Part shown: piece after piece, positions 34,504-45,344 of the stretch
Position numbering within the stretch: position 1 is the stretch's first letter
Layout: the number at the start of each line of letters is the position of its first letter
DNA from: Filobasidium wieringae
Lineage: Eukaryota > Basidiomycota > Tremellomycetes > Filobasidiales > Filobasidiaceae
Length of the DNA: 64,000 nucleotides
NCBI GenBank assembly: GCA_001600055.1
Contig: BCIV01000009.1
Location: forward strand, 1 to 64,000
Reading direction: 5' to 3'
Made by a program: the position numbers and the translations under genes
The notes under the pieces: generated by a model
The model's database searches: none
Seen by the model: the letters and a program-made list of their open reading frames with translations, nothing else
What the model was told of the DNA's origin: nothing

Positions 34504-35381
34504 ATGGCGGAAGAAATCGTAATCAATCCTCCGGACTCGACCAATGTAGCGGCTTTGTCTCAAGAACAATTTCCGTACGACAAGTTCATGGGCAAGTGGC
34601 ATGTGGTATGGTCGACGCTACCGTTATGGAACGTCAGTCCAATGCGATCGATAACAAACCATTAGCCCGCTCAACTTAGTGAACCTCTGATGTAGGACAA
34701 GAAAGGTGAGCGTGAAGACGTCCGAGGTGGACGAAATCATCACTAAGAATCTTGCGTCAGATGTCACGATCACGTACGAACCCCTGCCGGATAAGGACGG
34801 TCTAAAGAGATTTGACGACCTAGTCGAGTATCGGAAACAGAGTTCATCTCGAGACTCATCGCCTTCTACGGGTGCGTAGTCATCGGTGGTCATCATACGA
34901 CCGGGACCGAGCTGATCTCTGAAGGTTCGACAGTCAAGGGAATCGATACGATAAACACCTCGTAAGCAAGCTATTCGACATGTACCGTCTCAATCGCCAA
35001 CCCCGGTTGTATACACCACTAGCAACACATCTAATGGCGCGGCTTTCGACTGGAGAGGCAAAGGTTGGCTTATGATCGCGACCTCCCATTGGCAAGTATT
35101 GGGGTACGATTTGTCTCCAGATCCGCAATGGGCTGTGACCTGTGAGTTGCAGACTGCAAAGCAGAGGGACCGAGGCTGAGGGAGAGGTGGCGATCTATAC
35201 CCACGAAGACTTTTCCAAGACGATGTTCACCCCCGCCGGACTTGACATATACATGCGATCGCCGCTCTCGCCTGAGTGTGAGACTGATCTTCAAGCGATC
35301 GTCGATAAGCTACAGACCGTACCGCACGAGATAGGCACACTAGCAAAATCCGGTTTCATAGTCGGCCAACCCGCCTCTTGA
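34504..35381 (+). CDS. Lipocalin-like uncharacterised protein
   Basis: ATG at 34504 gives MAEEIVINPPDSTNVAALSQ, then YDKFMGKWHVVWSTLPLWN with a GxW motif typical of lipocalin barrels. Following exons: VSVKTSEVDEIITKNLASDV, TITYEPLPDKDGLKRFDDLV, VKGIDTINTS, FDWRGKGWLMIATSHWQVLG and FSKTMFTPAGLDIYMRSPLS, ending VGQPAS and TGA at 35379-35381. Alternating strands, the GxW and the FxWRGKGWLMIxxSHW segment suggest a small-ligand barrel of about 210 residues; no signal peptide. The first intron (about 34632-34706) was chosen to keep phase. Ligand and role unknown. Divergent from CHK1 with 225 bp between the starts. Confidence 0.65.
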
Positions 35382-35531
35382 TCATTGCGTCGATGTAGAC
35401 AGTCATGCTTATTTGATACAAGGTACAATTCTAATGCTATGCGACACTATTTAAGGATACATTCGGTTCTCAAGTCTTTTTTGGTGCTACATGTACGCTT
35501 CTCTTCGTTCCGACCCCTTAGACTACGGCAA

Positions 35532-38500
35532 TCATACGCTTTCGAGCGGGACGACTGGATTCCCTAATTTGATGGGTTGTCTAATGGCCTCCAGCAGGGC
35601 TGGCAGCCGGTCTGTTGTAGCGAGCGAAATGAGTCGAGGTTCGGGTCAAACGGGAACTCTGTCGTTTCTGCTTACAAGGCTTGGTAATGACCGTATTCAT
35701 TCCAGCTTCCAACACGCTTTGCACTTGCTGTTTGACCGGCGTTCATCGTGAGAAATCGGCTACAACGCTAAAGTACAGTCGACTCACCTCGGGTCTAGCA
35801 TTTCCTGTACACCCGACAATCCAGTATCGGAATCGATGATTCTTCCTGGTCTCCATCTCTCTTAGTCTTCTCGCACAGGTCACGCCGTCCATGACGGGCA
35901 TATTCACGTCCAGTAAGATACAGTCGAACGGCGTCCCATTGGCTTCTTGAGCTTCAATCACGTTCTGTCGGGGTTTGAACACGTGGTCAGAGTCGGTTGC
36001 CTGTCGCCCACGAAACAAGGGGACCACTTACAAGAGCCTGTTGTCCATCCTCGGCGGTCTTGACTGTATGTTTGTGTATCTTGAGCTGTCGATCCAGAGT
36101 CTTCCGATTGATCACGTTGTCGTCTACGACCAGGATATGAAGGGGGACGAGGTTCTCTATGGTCGAAGGCAGTCTCGGCATGCTGTTGGATCGCGGGATC
36201 TCAACAGGGGCTACCACCGACTTCGCAGCGATGTAGAAACGGAAAGTCGATCCGGAATGTTTCCCCTTTCGCGAGACGGCCTCGATCGCGCCATGTTGCA
36301 ATTTACAGAGCTGCTTGGCGATAAACAGACCGAGTCCGTTACCACCCATCTGTACGTGAATCTCGTTGTTGGCTTGAGAGAACTTTCTAAAGAGCTTGGC
36401 AAGCTCCTCTTCGGTCATTCCAGGGCCGGTATCGTGGACCGAAATGTAGATGAAGAGTGGTGTATCTTCGGGAACGCTGTCAGGTAGGGGAACTCGCGGT
36501 GGCAAGATGGCATTGCTGTCCACCGGCGGTCTCGTGCTTACTTCCACTTGCAGCGTGATCTCTCGTACGTCTTGTTTGGCGGTGAATTTGATGGCGTTGC
36601 TACATAGGTTGACGACCGTTTGCTGTAGTCGACTAGGGTCCGCTTTGATCATGTAGCCCGACCCCAACAGCTTCAAACTTTCGCCCATGTGAACCTTTAA
36701 GCTAACATCCTTGGCTCGACAGTCAGCCTGGAACATGCGGTAGATATTTCTATGATCGCGTTTGTTCAGCTTCGCGACTCGCCCCATGGCCGCTCGTGAG
36801 ACTCACTTTATCTGCGTGTCCAGATTGAAAGGGACGGGAGTCACGTCCAGTTGATTGAGCTGAATCTGAGCGAGACCGAGAACGTCGTTGGCCACCCTTT
36901 CCATCTGAGTGGCACTATCGATGATGGCGTCACAGGCTTCGAGGTCTTCCATCATATGTTGCATGTTCAACTCGGTCACGGGGACCATCTGATCACCGTC
37001 CAGGCCTTTTTTGAACGCGGCATGGGCCATGATCAGCGAGTTCTTGATGAGCAGAGACGACTGGAGGATCGGGTTGATGGCGTTACGGAGTTCGTGAGAT
37101 ACGACATCGACCAACAAGGACTGTTGTTCCTTTTGGAAGATGGCGTCTCTGCGTCGCTGGTCGGCTTCTGCGACACGTTGATCGGAGAGCCGCTGGATGG
37201 CGACCTCGCTAGCGACCTGGTTGGTGACGTCCGTGATCGATCCGATATAAGGCGCTCCCTCTGGAGTGTTTGCCGAAAAGTCTGGAACGGAAATGGCGTC
37301 GACCGTCCTGCCATTGGTCAGTCTGTCGAAAGATTCGTCGTCAGCTGAGGAGTGACTGGAGATTGCGAGCACGACTCACCGATGTCGCGAACGAAATGGG
37401 GTCTGGGTCCGAATGGCTCTGACAAGTGAACAAGCGGATGGTCAACACGACGTCTACCCTTTCTGACGACGACCCACTCTGCAAAGTCGAACTTCAACTT
37501 GTCCAAATCGGTCGGGACGATGGCATGTTCCCATTCGTCCTTCATCTGAGAGTTCAACCCGTGCATCTCGTAATACGCCTGGTTCCCCCATCTGATCGTC
37601 CCATTCGGGTAAGCGATGGTGAGTCCGGTCGTGGAGACCTCTGCCATCTTTGCCAACATGTTTCGTTGACGTTGAAGTTCTTGATTCTTCGTGTTGGCTT
37701 CGGCGAGTTGACGACTACGTTCGATCATCTCTTCCGCCATCTTTCTAGCTTCGGCTTCCTTTTTCACGAGGTTGTCGATCTCGGCGAGTTCCGCCTCTTT
37801 TCGCTGGGTCACGTCGAGGATGGTGGCCATCAACCCGATGAACGTTCCGTTCTCGTCGTAATCGCACTGGGTCGTGAAATTCGCCCAGCGTCCGTCTTTC
37901 CACCGGAGTTGAATGTTCGTCAACTGTCTCTCTTCCAAGACGTCCCCCAGCGTGTTCAACATCAACGGTACGTAGGCGGGGTCGACGAGATCTATCCAGG
38001 TATCGAAATGGTCCCCCCTTTTCAGACCGACGACCTTGAACCACTCGTCGTTCGCCCAGATGATCCTGGCAGAGGTCGTGGCGAGGACCATGCCGACGGG
38101 TGCGGCGAGTGCGAACCTGCTGAGAACGGATGGATGGACCTTGGCGGATACGCCAGGGACGAGATGGGTCTGTTCGGTGTAGTACGTGGCGGAGGAACCT
38201 AGCGGGATGGGTTCCAGGGGATCGGTCGGTTTGGGTCGTTCGTCAGAGGTCGTCTCGACCGGTACGTTCTGCGCATGTACACCTCCATCCTCCTCCCCGT
38301 CCACCTCGTCCTCACGTTCAGGCAACACGATCCCGAATTCGTTCGACGTCTTGACAATCTCGGAAGGTAGTTTCCGATGCCTCGTCCTAGTACCTGGGGA
38401 GGAGGATGAGGATGAGACGGAGAATGGCGAGTGGGCGGGCTGCAAAGTCGTCATCCGGGCTAAAGACTCTGGTGTCAAGGTCAACACGAGGAGGGTGGAC

Positions 38501-38913
38501 GACTTGTCGTCGGAGGAGATGATCGAAGCGTTCCATTCGGTCTTTGACAGGTTGTCCTTGCCCGATTCCCCGTTCAATCCAAAGTACCCATCGACGTGAG
38601 TCCCCGCTTTGACAGAGTCTGTCCGGATGATCTCGTTCGGGATCGTTCGTACTCCGTTCCGTCTCGAGGTGTACCATCGATTGACCAGCCGTTCGACGTG
38701 AGACACGAACCCATCCCAACTTCTCAAATAAGTCGAGCGCTTGAACGATTCGCTCTTGAACACGGTTTGAAAGGCCGGGTTGACGAGGGTGGGAGGTCGG
38801 TCGAGGTCGAACGGACAGGCCGAAGCGATTCGCTCCACGCTGGAACGGTAGACGATGGTAGGTAACGGTGAGACTTGCAGGTATGAGCCGAGGGTTCCCA
38901 GTTCCCCGGTCAT
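35532..38913 (-). CDS. Soluble PAS hybrid histidine kinase
   Basis: Two-component sensor that should autophosphorylate on His and pass phosphate to its own receiver, feeding the fungal Ypd1-type phosphorelay. ATG 38913 gives MTGELGTLGSYLQVSPLPTI. PAS domains lie near residues 270-370 (LAAPVGMVLATTSARIIWAN, then DVTQRKEAE), and 420-480 (MAEVSTTGLTIAYPNGTIRW), joined by a coiled coil. HisKA: VDVVSHELRNAINPILQSS; HATPase N box QTVVNLCSNAIKFT, G1 VHDTGPGM, G2 GGNGLGLFIAKQL; receiver: HILVVDDNVINRK, phospho-Asp in CILLDVNMPVMDG, Lys in ITKP. The final exon YRLPALLEAIRQPIKLGNPV ends at TGA 35532. About 1,050 residues, no membrane segment or signal peptide, so it senses a cytosolic cue. Confidence 0.92.
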
Positions 38914-39627
38914 GGTTCGGTGGTAGGTGGCAGTTGGGAGGTGGCAGTTGCGAGGTGGCAGTTGAAAGGTGCTGGTGGACTACAGTCTGTGTGAGGTTGG
39001 TGCGGGGTAGAGAAGGCAGTCGATCAATAGGCAGGGTGTATGCAGAGTATGCAGTGTAGGTGACAATCAGATAATACAAAACAGAGCTAGAGATCCTGGA
39101 GAGGTCTGTAACGTGCGGATGAACAAGGTGCAAAGTGGAAAGTGGCAGTGGTGAGTACCGCCGGTGCCAAGGATCGTCATCGTCGCGCGATCTCGAACGG
39201 TCTCCACGCGCAACAGGCATGTTCAGGCTGTAGCCACACACATCACTACGTTTCCTCCAGTACATCAGACCCCGAGTCGGGAGCCATTTCATGCCACCTC
39301 GCTATATTCAGAGACGACAGAAATCCCCAACCAATGGCATGGCTGTGCGGGACGCTGATCCATTTCGGTCCCTAATTACCTAAAGATCGCGGGATTGATG
39401 CCGTTCCCGAACCGGTCGGATGTCGGCGCCAGATCCGGGCTTTCAGCAGATCACCACAGTGAGAGCGGTTCGTTACAGGTGGCCGGGTTGAAACAAGGTC
39501 AAGTTGCGTCCAAGCCTGGCCAAGTCAAATGAGAGGTTTGCGGTTGAAGAGCACCGCCTAGCGAGCGGCACCTCGACTGCGAACGCACGATTTTACGGAA
39601 ATATGTACGCGTAAAGGGCGTGAGGCC
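38914..39627. promoter_or_regulatory. Promoter side of the histidine kinase, otherwise empty
   Basis: Direct GGCAGTTG-type short repeats (GTGGCAGTTGGGAGGTGGCAG) occur at 38924-38965 in the kinase leader. No supported gene; several overlapping open frames lack protein-like content. Confidence 0.4.
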
Positions 39628-39840
39628 GCGAAACGTTTGGAGGATGAGGATGAAGTGGATGGTGAGGGTGAGGGTGTGAAGGGTGGAGTGAGAGTGTGGA
39701 TGGAGTGAACATTGAGGGCGCATGGCCCAGGGGTAGGCGCGAAACGTTTGGAGGATGAGGATGAAGTGGATGGTGAGGGTGTGAATCGTGGAGTGAGAGT
39801 GTGGATGGAGTGAACATTGAGGGCGCATGGCCCAGGGGTA
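39628..39840. repeat. Two-copy tandem repeat (111/105 bp) including a tRNA 5' end
   Basis: The unit starting GCGAAACGTTTGGAGGATGA occurs at 39628 and again at 39739. Both copies run through a GTGAGGGT-rich stretch and TGAACATTGAGGGCGCATGG. The second copy has lost 6 bp of the GAGGGT micro-repeat and carries two base changes. Each copy ends within the first 20-25 bases of a tRNA-Ala sequence. Confidence 0.85.
39716..39740 (+). pseudogene. Truncated 5' copy of tRNA-Ala
   Basis: GGGCGCATGGCCCAGGGGTA is identical to the start of the intact tRNA-Ala 105 bp downstream (acceptor strand, D stem and loop, including the A box region), then sequence returns to the repeat unit. There is no anticodon arm, T arm or B box, so no tRNA can form. 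Confidence 0.85.
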
Positions 39841-39904
39841 AGGCGCTTGATTTGCACCATAACTTGCCTTCAAGAGATCATGGGTTCAATTCCCATTGTG
39901 TCCA
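39821..39904 (+). tRNA. tRNA-Ala(TGC) with a 12-nt intron
   Basis: Acceptor GGGCGCA (39821-39827) pairs with TGTGTCC (39897-39903) with two G-U pairs, discriminator A at 39904. Anticodon stem CTTGA (39846-39850) pairs with TCAAG (39870-39874). The loop TTTGCA...T gives anticodon TGC at 39853-39855. Bases 39857-39868 (CCATAACTTGCC) are an intron after position 37. T arm TGGG-TTCAATT-CCCA. The Pol III stop TTTTT is at 39908-39912. Confidence 0.93.
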
Positions 39905-39907
39905 TTC

Positions 39908-39912
39908 TTTTT
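39908..39912 (+). terminator. Pol III terminator of tRNA-Ala
   Basis: Five T four bases after the tRNA 3' end. Confidence 0.75.
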
Positions 39913-40442
39913 CCGCCCCGGTCAGTCCGGCTCGCGATTCGCCAAAGCCAAAGCTTACGCGCGTCGACCGATCCCCCGATGCCTATGCTATCTGTGTCAC
40001 CTGTGGATGTTCGGTACCTGCACCCTTGTCCTTGTTGAAGGACGAGTAGAGACTGCGGTGTGCTCGCAGTGCCCTAAGCAGTCGAACATTTGGACCACTG
40101 CGCGGTAACCACGTCTCGCGCTCGAAGCGGCTGTCGCCACACGCGAGACGTTCCGGATCGTAACATCTTCGCAAGGTCCACGACGTTTAGATGTCGTTCT
40201 ATCCCGCTCGCATCCTGTCCGTTACAAATACAGCCACCTATTCACAGCGTGCCAGCTGAATCCACATCTTCTCACTTCTCACAAGATCGATGCCTATGCC
40301 TGAATGCTTTGATATCGACCTGCCATGCGACCACGACCTCGATGCTACAACTAATATCTTTTCTTTCCAATCTCGATTCTACTCTTCTACAACACACCCT
40401 AGACCAGACCTGCCCTGCCCTGCCCTGCCAGACTCGACCCGC
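39913..40442. other. Intergenic, no supported gene
   Basis: Between tRNA-Ala and the 3' end of QNG1. It includes a CCTGCCCTGCCCTGCC short repeat at about 40410-40430, close to the QNG1 stop. Open frames here show no family resemblance. Confidence 0.4.
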
Positions 40443-41911
40443 TCAGTACATGATCGTACCCCTCTCGACCATCCTGGGAACCTTTCTCAACCCCGCGTCG
40501 TCCTTGGCCACGGCCCAGATGTAGCCGTCTAATCGGGGCAAGAGTTTACTTCTCCTGTCAGCATCGCACACAAAACCCAACCAAAGCTCGACAACGACCC
40601 ACCGATATCAGCCTCTGAGACCTCTGCCAGCCACTCCAACCCTGCCTCCTTTGAAATCTTCCGAGCGTGTTCCAAAATCCTCTTGCCCGCCTCGATCGCA
40701 GCGGACCTCACGACGTAAGCCTCCCTCGCAGTCACACTGGGCCCATCGACGTGCGACGGAACGTCATCCAACTTTCCCTCCTTCAGCTTCGGTCGGAACG
40801 CTTCCGCCTGTTGACCCCACGAAGCCAGGGTCTCGACGGAACTCTCGGTCAGGTCGATAATGTTCCAATGGACCAACATGGTACAGAGAACGTTGTCGAT
40901 GAACATGGGAATGTCCTTGATATCCGGGACCCGTCGCCGCTGATCGGCCGAGATGGTCGTGAGAGCAGGCGAACGTGGGTCCAGTCGCTGGTACAACACG
41001 AAAAGGAGGAAAAAGGCCTTTTTGTAAATGTACGTAGGTTGAGAATCGGCGAATGGGGTTCCACTGAGCGTGGTCTGATCGGCGAATCCTGGAATGGTGG
41101 TGACGAGCTGTTCGAACGTAAACGCCGTCAGTTATCACGTCGCGCACACCCACACCCACACCCACACCCGCACTCACCCTCTCAACGAAATGATCACACC
41201 CTGCCAACTCGTCCTTCTCCTCGACGACCTTCTCAGCCTCATCCAAGATCTCGACGACGAGATCGCCCAAACTGTCGTACCCCTCCCTGACCAAGATCTC
41301 TCCCGTCTCGTTACAAGCCTTCACGATCAATCCCACCGCCTCGGCGACCAGTCCTCCCTTGACCCCGACCGTCACCCCCGGTAACGTATCGTGTGGTTTC
41401 TCCGAAAACAGCGAAACCCCCATGATCCCCGCGACCTCTTCCTCCTTCAACTCTTTCAACCCTTTCGCACTCAAGTTCTCGTCCCCGCTGATAAACAGCC
41501 CAAGCAGGATCTTGGTCACGTTCTGGTACGCTCCATCGCCCGTTGCAGCGTGCAAGGGCAATCGATAACCAGAGAGAGTGTTCAAGAGGGAAAGGATCGA
41601 CAGAAAGTTGATCTCGCTGACCAGGGAGGGAAAGTTGAGAGGGAAGGCGGAAGCTCCATGAGCCGTCTTTAATCGGTTAAAGGTGGGTTCATCCAGCGTG
41701 CTCCTCAGGAACTTGTCGATGGATTCCTCTGAGATCTGCAGAGGAGATAATCATGTCAGCCCGTCATCATGGAACCGACTTTGTAGTAAACCTGTACTGT
41801 ACATACCTGGATACCTGCTTGTTTTCGCACAATCTCGGCGTTCTTTCGCACGCTGGCGATGAACGAGCCTGATGCGGGGAACGAAGTGGAGGAGGAGGTA
41901 GAAGTCGACAT
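40443..41911 (-). CDS. QNG1: Queuosine 5'-phosphate N-glycosylase (DUF2419/QNG1)
   Basis: Salvage enzyme that frees queuine base from queuosine 5'-phosphate so that tRNA-guanine transglycosylase can put it in tRNA wobble position 34. ATG at 41911: MSTSTSSSTSFPASGSFIAS; then FPLNFPSLVSEINFLSILSL and LNTLSGYRLPLHAATGDGAY (family core F.LP..IN...LLN..SGYR), TKILLGLFISGDENLSAKGL, SLGDLVVEILDEAEK, CDHFVERLVTTIPGFADQT, AFFLLFVLYQRLDPRSPAL, DIPMFIDNVLCTMLVHWNII and the end LPRLDGYIWAVAKDDAGLR then RMVERGTIMY with TGA 40443-40445, which matches the conserved D.YLW....R...RT..Y terminus. About 430 residues. The last splice is ambiguous; an earlier intron (about 41110-41176) holds four CACACC units. 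Confidence 0.88.
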
Positions 41912-42176
41912 CGCGTGTGAGTGTGTATGCTGTCGTCGCCACTCGCAGAAACCGAGGCGACCGCTCTTCCAACTTTTTATACAAGTTGGTTGCGTTGGCT
42001 GCCCTTTACAAGTAGTCAATTCACATTTACTCCCGGATCCGAACCCATTTACTCCCGCCACCCGGAATCTTTCAAGTCATCGCTCGAATGTTCGTTCCCC
42101 TTGACTCGTACGCTCGCATCCTCCTATTCCCATGGATCTACTGACTACAAACAGGATATACCTCCTCACCCCGACC

Positions 42177-44100
42177 TCATCGGAATCCACCCTCCCCGGT
42201 AGCGAAATATCCGCTTCCTCGCCTGACCATCCCTCCCGGCGTCCCGATCCCGTACATGGGACTGGCCCCGCTAGGCAGGACGCTAGGCGTATGACTCTTC
42301 TCACCCTTGAGCACCTTGTGTTTGACCTCCTTTTCCGCCCGTGTCAGAATACGTAGAGCGAACGCGGCAGTGGTCCATACTCCTCCTGGACGAACGATCG
42401 ACAGGGTCAGCTCGCTCGCTCACCACCTTTCAATCGCTCCACGGCCGCGAGGCACGACTCACCGATAACACCAGCCAACCGGATCAAAAACTGGTAAAGC
42501 GAAGTACTCCTCTGCTGAACGGTCATCCCAAGGGCCTCCAAATCGAATTTGAAAAAGATCCCAGGGACCGCTCGACCGTGTTCGACCTCTCTCGAATAGT
42601 CAGTCACCGCGTACTGTAGCGTTGACGGTTTCAACGATCAGTAAAATAGTCCAGCCACGTGAGCCAGAGACCTACCTGATTTGTATGAATCTTGCGGCCT
42701 CGAGTATCGATATACGTAGTAGGTACCACGCTCAAGAAATATTGAAAGATGGTGAACGCTGCGGCGCAACGACCCTTTTAGTCTCTACGCTCAACGGCGA
42801 CATACGGACTTGCCGACTTACGAGCCTTGGTGATGGTATACGTCATATCCAAGGGCTGAGCGATGGTCGGGAAGAAAGGTCCGAATGAAAACTCGTGTAT
42901 CACATGAGAAAGGTTCATCACTAAACCCGATCGCGCCGTCAACTTTTCATTCAAAACGACCCACGTCCCATCCCGCTCGACTCACAGTCATGACCCGTAT
43001 GTTCCCAAGACATGTATCCATGCCCCAAAGTAGTCACGTGGAGATTCCCCGTGACCCTCTTCACGCCCACACTCCCATAGATCCGACAAGCGTCCCCCGC
43101 ATCCATCCCCTCCCCCGGTCTCAAGTTATCCGTCTTCCTGAACCCCTGAATGTTTCGTCGCACGTTATCGCTCGGGGAAGGACGGCGGTACATCTGATTA
43201 GGTTGAGCGGGGACCGTGGGGGAGGAGAAGAATCGAGCAAAGATCGCTCGGAGACCCTTGGAGTGTGATGTCGAACGGGATGGTTTTGGGAGCGTCAAGG
43301 GGGTTAGGGATTTTCGATTGGCAGATGAGATGATGTTGTTTGCGGAAGGGATGGTCGGTTCCGCCGGTCTATCCATCCACATCGTCAAACCAGGTCAGAT
43401 TCGGAGAGAACGGAAATCAGGATGGAATCACCGAGATGACTGACTGAACGGATAATGCTCGTCCGGTCGACCAAGTCGTGCCGTCCTTGACGAAATCATC
43501 ACTCAGATGTAATCTGTCCCCAACAACATCCCTCAAGTCGATCGATAGATCTTTACCAATCGTATCAGTCAGGAAAAATCATCCTTCCGTACGAGTTCAG
43601 TGACCAATGACTTACAATGACATGGCATAGCAACAGTCAAATCGACGTTTAATTGTAATTCCTTCGTATCGATAGTAGGATCCACATGGAAAGAATACGT
43701 CGGGGCTCCAAAGAAATATTCTCCCAGGTCGTTCTAAGCTCTCGAAACTCAGTTTAGATACGAACATGACCCGACTAGAAGAGACACTTACGAGGATCAA
43801 AAGAAAGATGATCCCTCCTACTAAGGCAGTCAAGAGCCCTCCCCTCCTCGACCTCTCTCTATAAGTCGCCTGAACCTGAATCCGAACGCAGATTAGACTT
43901 CAAATTTCTCACTTAAGCTAAATAAACCTCATCCCCCCAAGACTGACCTTGGGAAACGCATCGAAGGCCTGAATGGGAGCTATCCGATCCAATTCCGCCA
44001 GAAACTCTTTCCCGTCAAACGTCCCGAAACCGTTCGAGCTGTCGTCAAACGATTTAGGATCACTGGACGTATCCGACAAACCGAGATGAGGTTCGAACAT
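42177..44100 (-). CDS. ERV41: ER-Golgi cargo receptor ERV41 (ERGIC2-like)
   Basis: COPII-vesicle membrane protein that pairs with Erv46 for retrieval between ER and Golgi. ATG at 44100 gives MFEPHLGLSDTSSDPKSFDD; IQAFDAFPKVQATYRERSRR precedes the first membrane helix GGLLTALVGGIIFLLIL; then LGEYFFGAPTYSFHVDPTI and LQLNVDLTVAMPC. The lumenal part contains DACRIYGSVGVKRVTGNLHV, HVIHEFSFGPFFPTIAQPLD and FQYFLSVVPTTYIDTRGRK, close matches to the ERV41/ERGIC consensus. The second helix is FLIRLAGVIGGVWTTAAFAL, and the short cytosolic tail ends GYFATGEGGFR with TGA 42177-42179. A low-complexity insert (NRKSLTPLTLPKPSRST) sits in the lumenal part. About 450 residues. Confidence 0.9.
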
Positions 44101-44760
44101 GGTCGCTCAGGGGTCGACTTGGATTGGGCTGGAATGATAAGAGGGTGAAAGGGAAGGATGAACTGAGAGGCAGGTGTTATTGAGGACGACTTGGACTTTG
44201 TAAACACGTCAGAATGTCGGCCATCACGAACTAAATTACGTGGCATTTCCAGTATGGTAAGGATTAGGAACAAATCCAGACACCCGGAGGATCCTGTAGA
44301 GTACTTGTAGGCCGGTGATATGGAAAAACGAATAGAATGGTTCTTGTGGTGATACCAAAAAGTATACCTTAGCAGCCAGCCAAGTGAACCCTCAAACGCA
44401 ACGACCTTGAAAGCAAGACGAGCGGGTAGCTGTTCTCGCAGCTCTCCATTTCTACCATACAGACACATCCGTTCTTAATCATTCAATCTATAATACAAAC
44501 CATATCGCCATATCCCCTCCCTCTCGTTAGTCCGAAAAGGGTAACAGCGTGAGTCGATGTACTGTATTTCTCCAGTCGACGTTGAAACCCTGCGCTTTCC
44601 GAGTTTCATCATTTTGGTGGACTGCAAATCCCGAGTGAAAAGTAAGGGAGGGTGGTGTTGAGAACTATAAAGCGTTTGATGCATGGGCTTCATGATCGAC
44701 GACCTCAAAGCGTCTATCCATCGATTGTCCGTCCCGTTTTTTCTCGTCAATGTAATCCGA
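44101..44760. other. Intergenic, no supported gene
   Basis: Between LSM5's stop and ERV41's start, both on the minus strand, so it contains ERV41's promoter. A 162-codon minus frame at 43980-44468 runs into ERV41's first exon in another frame and has no protein-like content. Confidence 0.4.
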
Positions 44761-45344
44761 TCAAGCCGTCTGAGGTCCTTCTCCACCGGGAATCAACTAT
44801 CCATGTCAAGAAGTGTTAGTACCGGCTTGGTCCCTCCCTAGGAAGTGATTGGGAATGGGTAGAGGAGAAGGTGACGAGGGGAAGCTTACCATGGCGATAT
44901 TGTTCCCGTTTAGAAGAGTCTTTCCTAATGGGGTAGCGATGGTTCCGGTTGATGTCACTTGGCTGTGAGAGTACAAGAGGGCGCAGTGGAGGATATTAGG
45001 ATCGATTCATCTGTCGAGCTTAAATATGCCAAGGAAAAGAGAGACTGACTATTCCGTTACGTCCTTCAATACCATGTCTGCACGAACAGCATGAACGATC
45101 TCCCTCAGCATTGCGTCACCTAGAAACATGAACGGTCAAACTTGTACTAACTAACGTAATCGTCGAAACCCATCAAGGTTCCGACGAATTCACGATCTCC
45201 TTTCATGATGACCCAGATCCTCGAGTTGATACATCGGTCGACGAGTTCTACGTTCGAGAAGAAGGGTTAGCTACCTGGGAGGGTGTGAAGACGAGCGGTA
45301 AGGGGGAAGCAAGAGGTACCTAATGGGAGGATAGTGGAGGCCAT
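44761..45344 (-). CDS. LSM5: U6 snRNA-associated Sm-like protein LSM5
   Basis: Subunit of the LSM1-7 and LSM2-8 rings for mRNA decay and U6 snRNA binding. Five exons: MASTILPL in 25 nt from ATG 45344; then [20 protein letters not shown] and [42 protein letters not shown] then NIAM; and [11 protein letters not shown] with TGA 44761-44763. Sm1 motif ([14 protein letters not shown]) and Sm2 motif ([10 protein letters not shown]) match LSM5, whose C-terminal LVPGGEGP is diagnostic. About 88 residues, near the family size. The tiny exons were set by phase and the known motif; the exon 2 donor is the GTTAGTAC one, which restores Asn-Met. Confidence 0.95.

Noticed and set aside
38387..39292. A 301-codon minus frame overlapping the histidine kinase start
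   Set aside because: It is a shifted frame of the kinase first exon plus leader; content is random and Arg/Pro-rich.
43980..44468. A 162-codon minus frame at the ERV41 5' end
   Set aside because: Out of frame with ERV41's first exon and without protein-like content.
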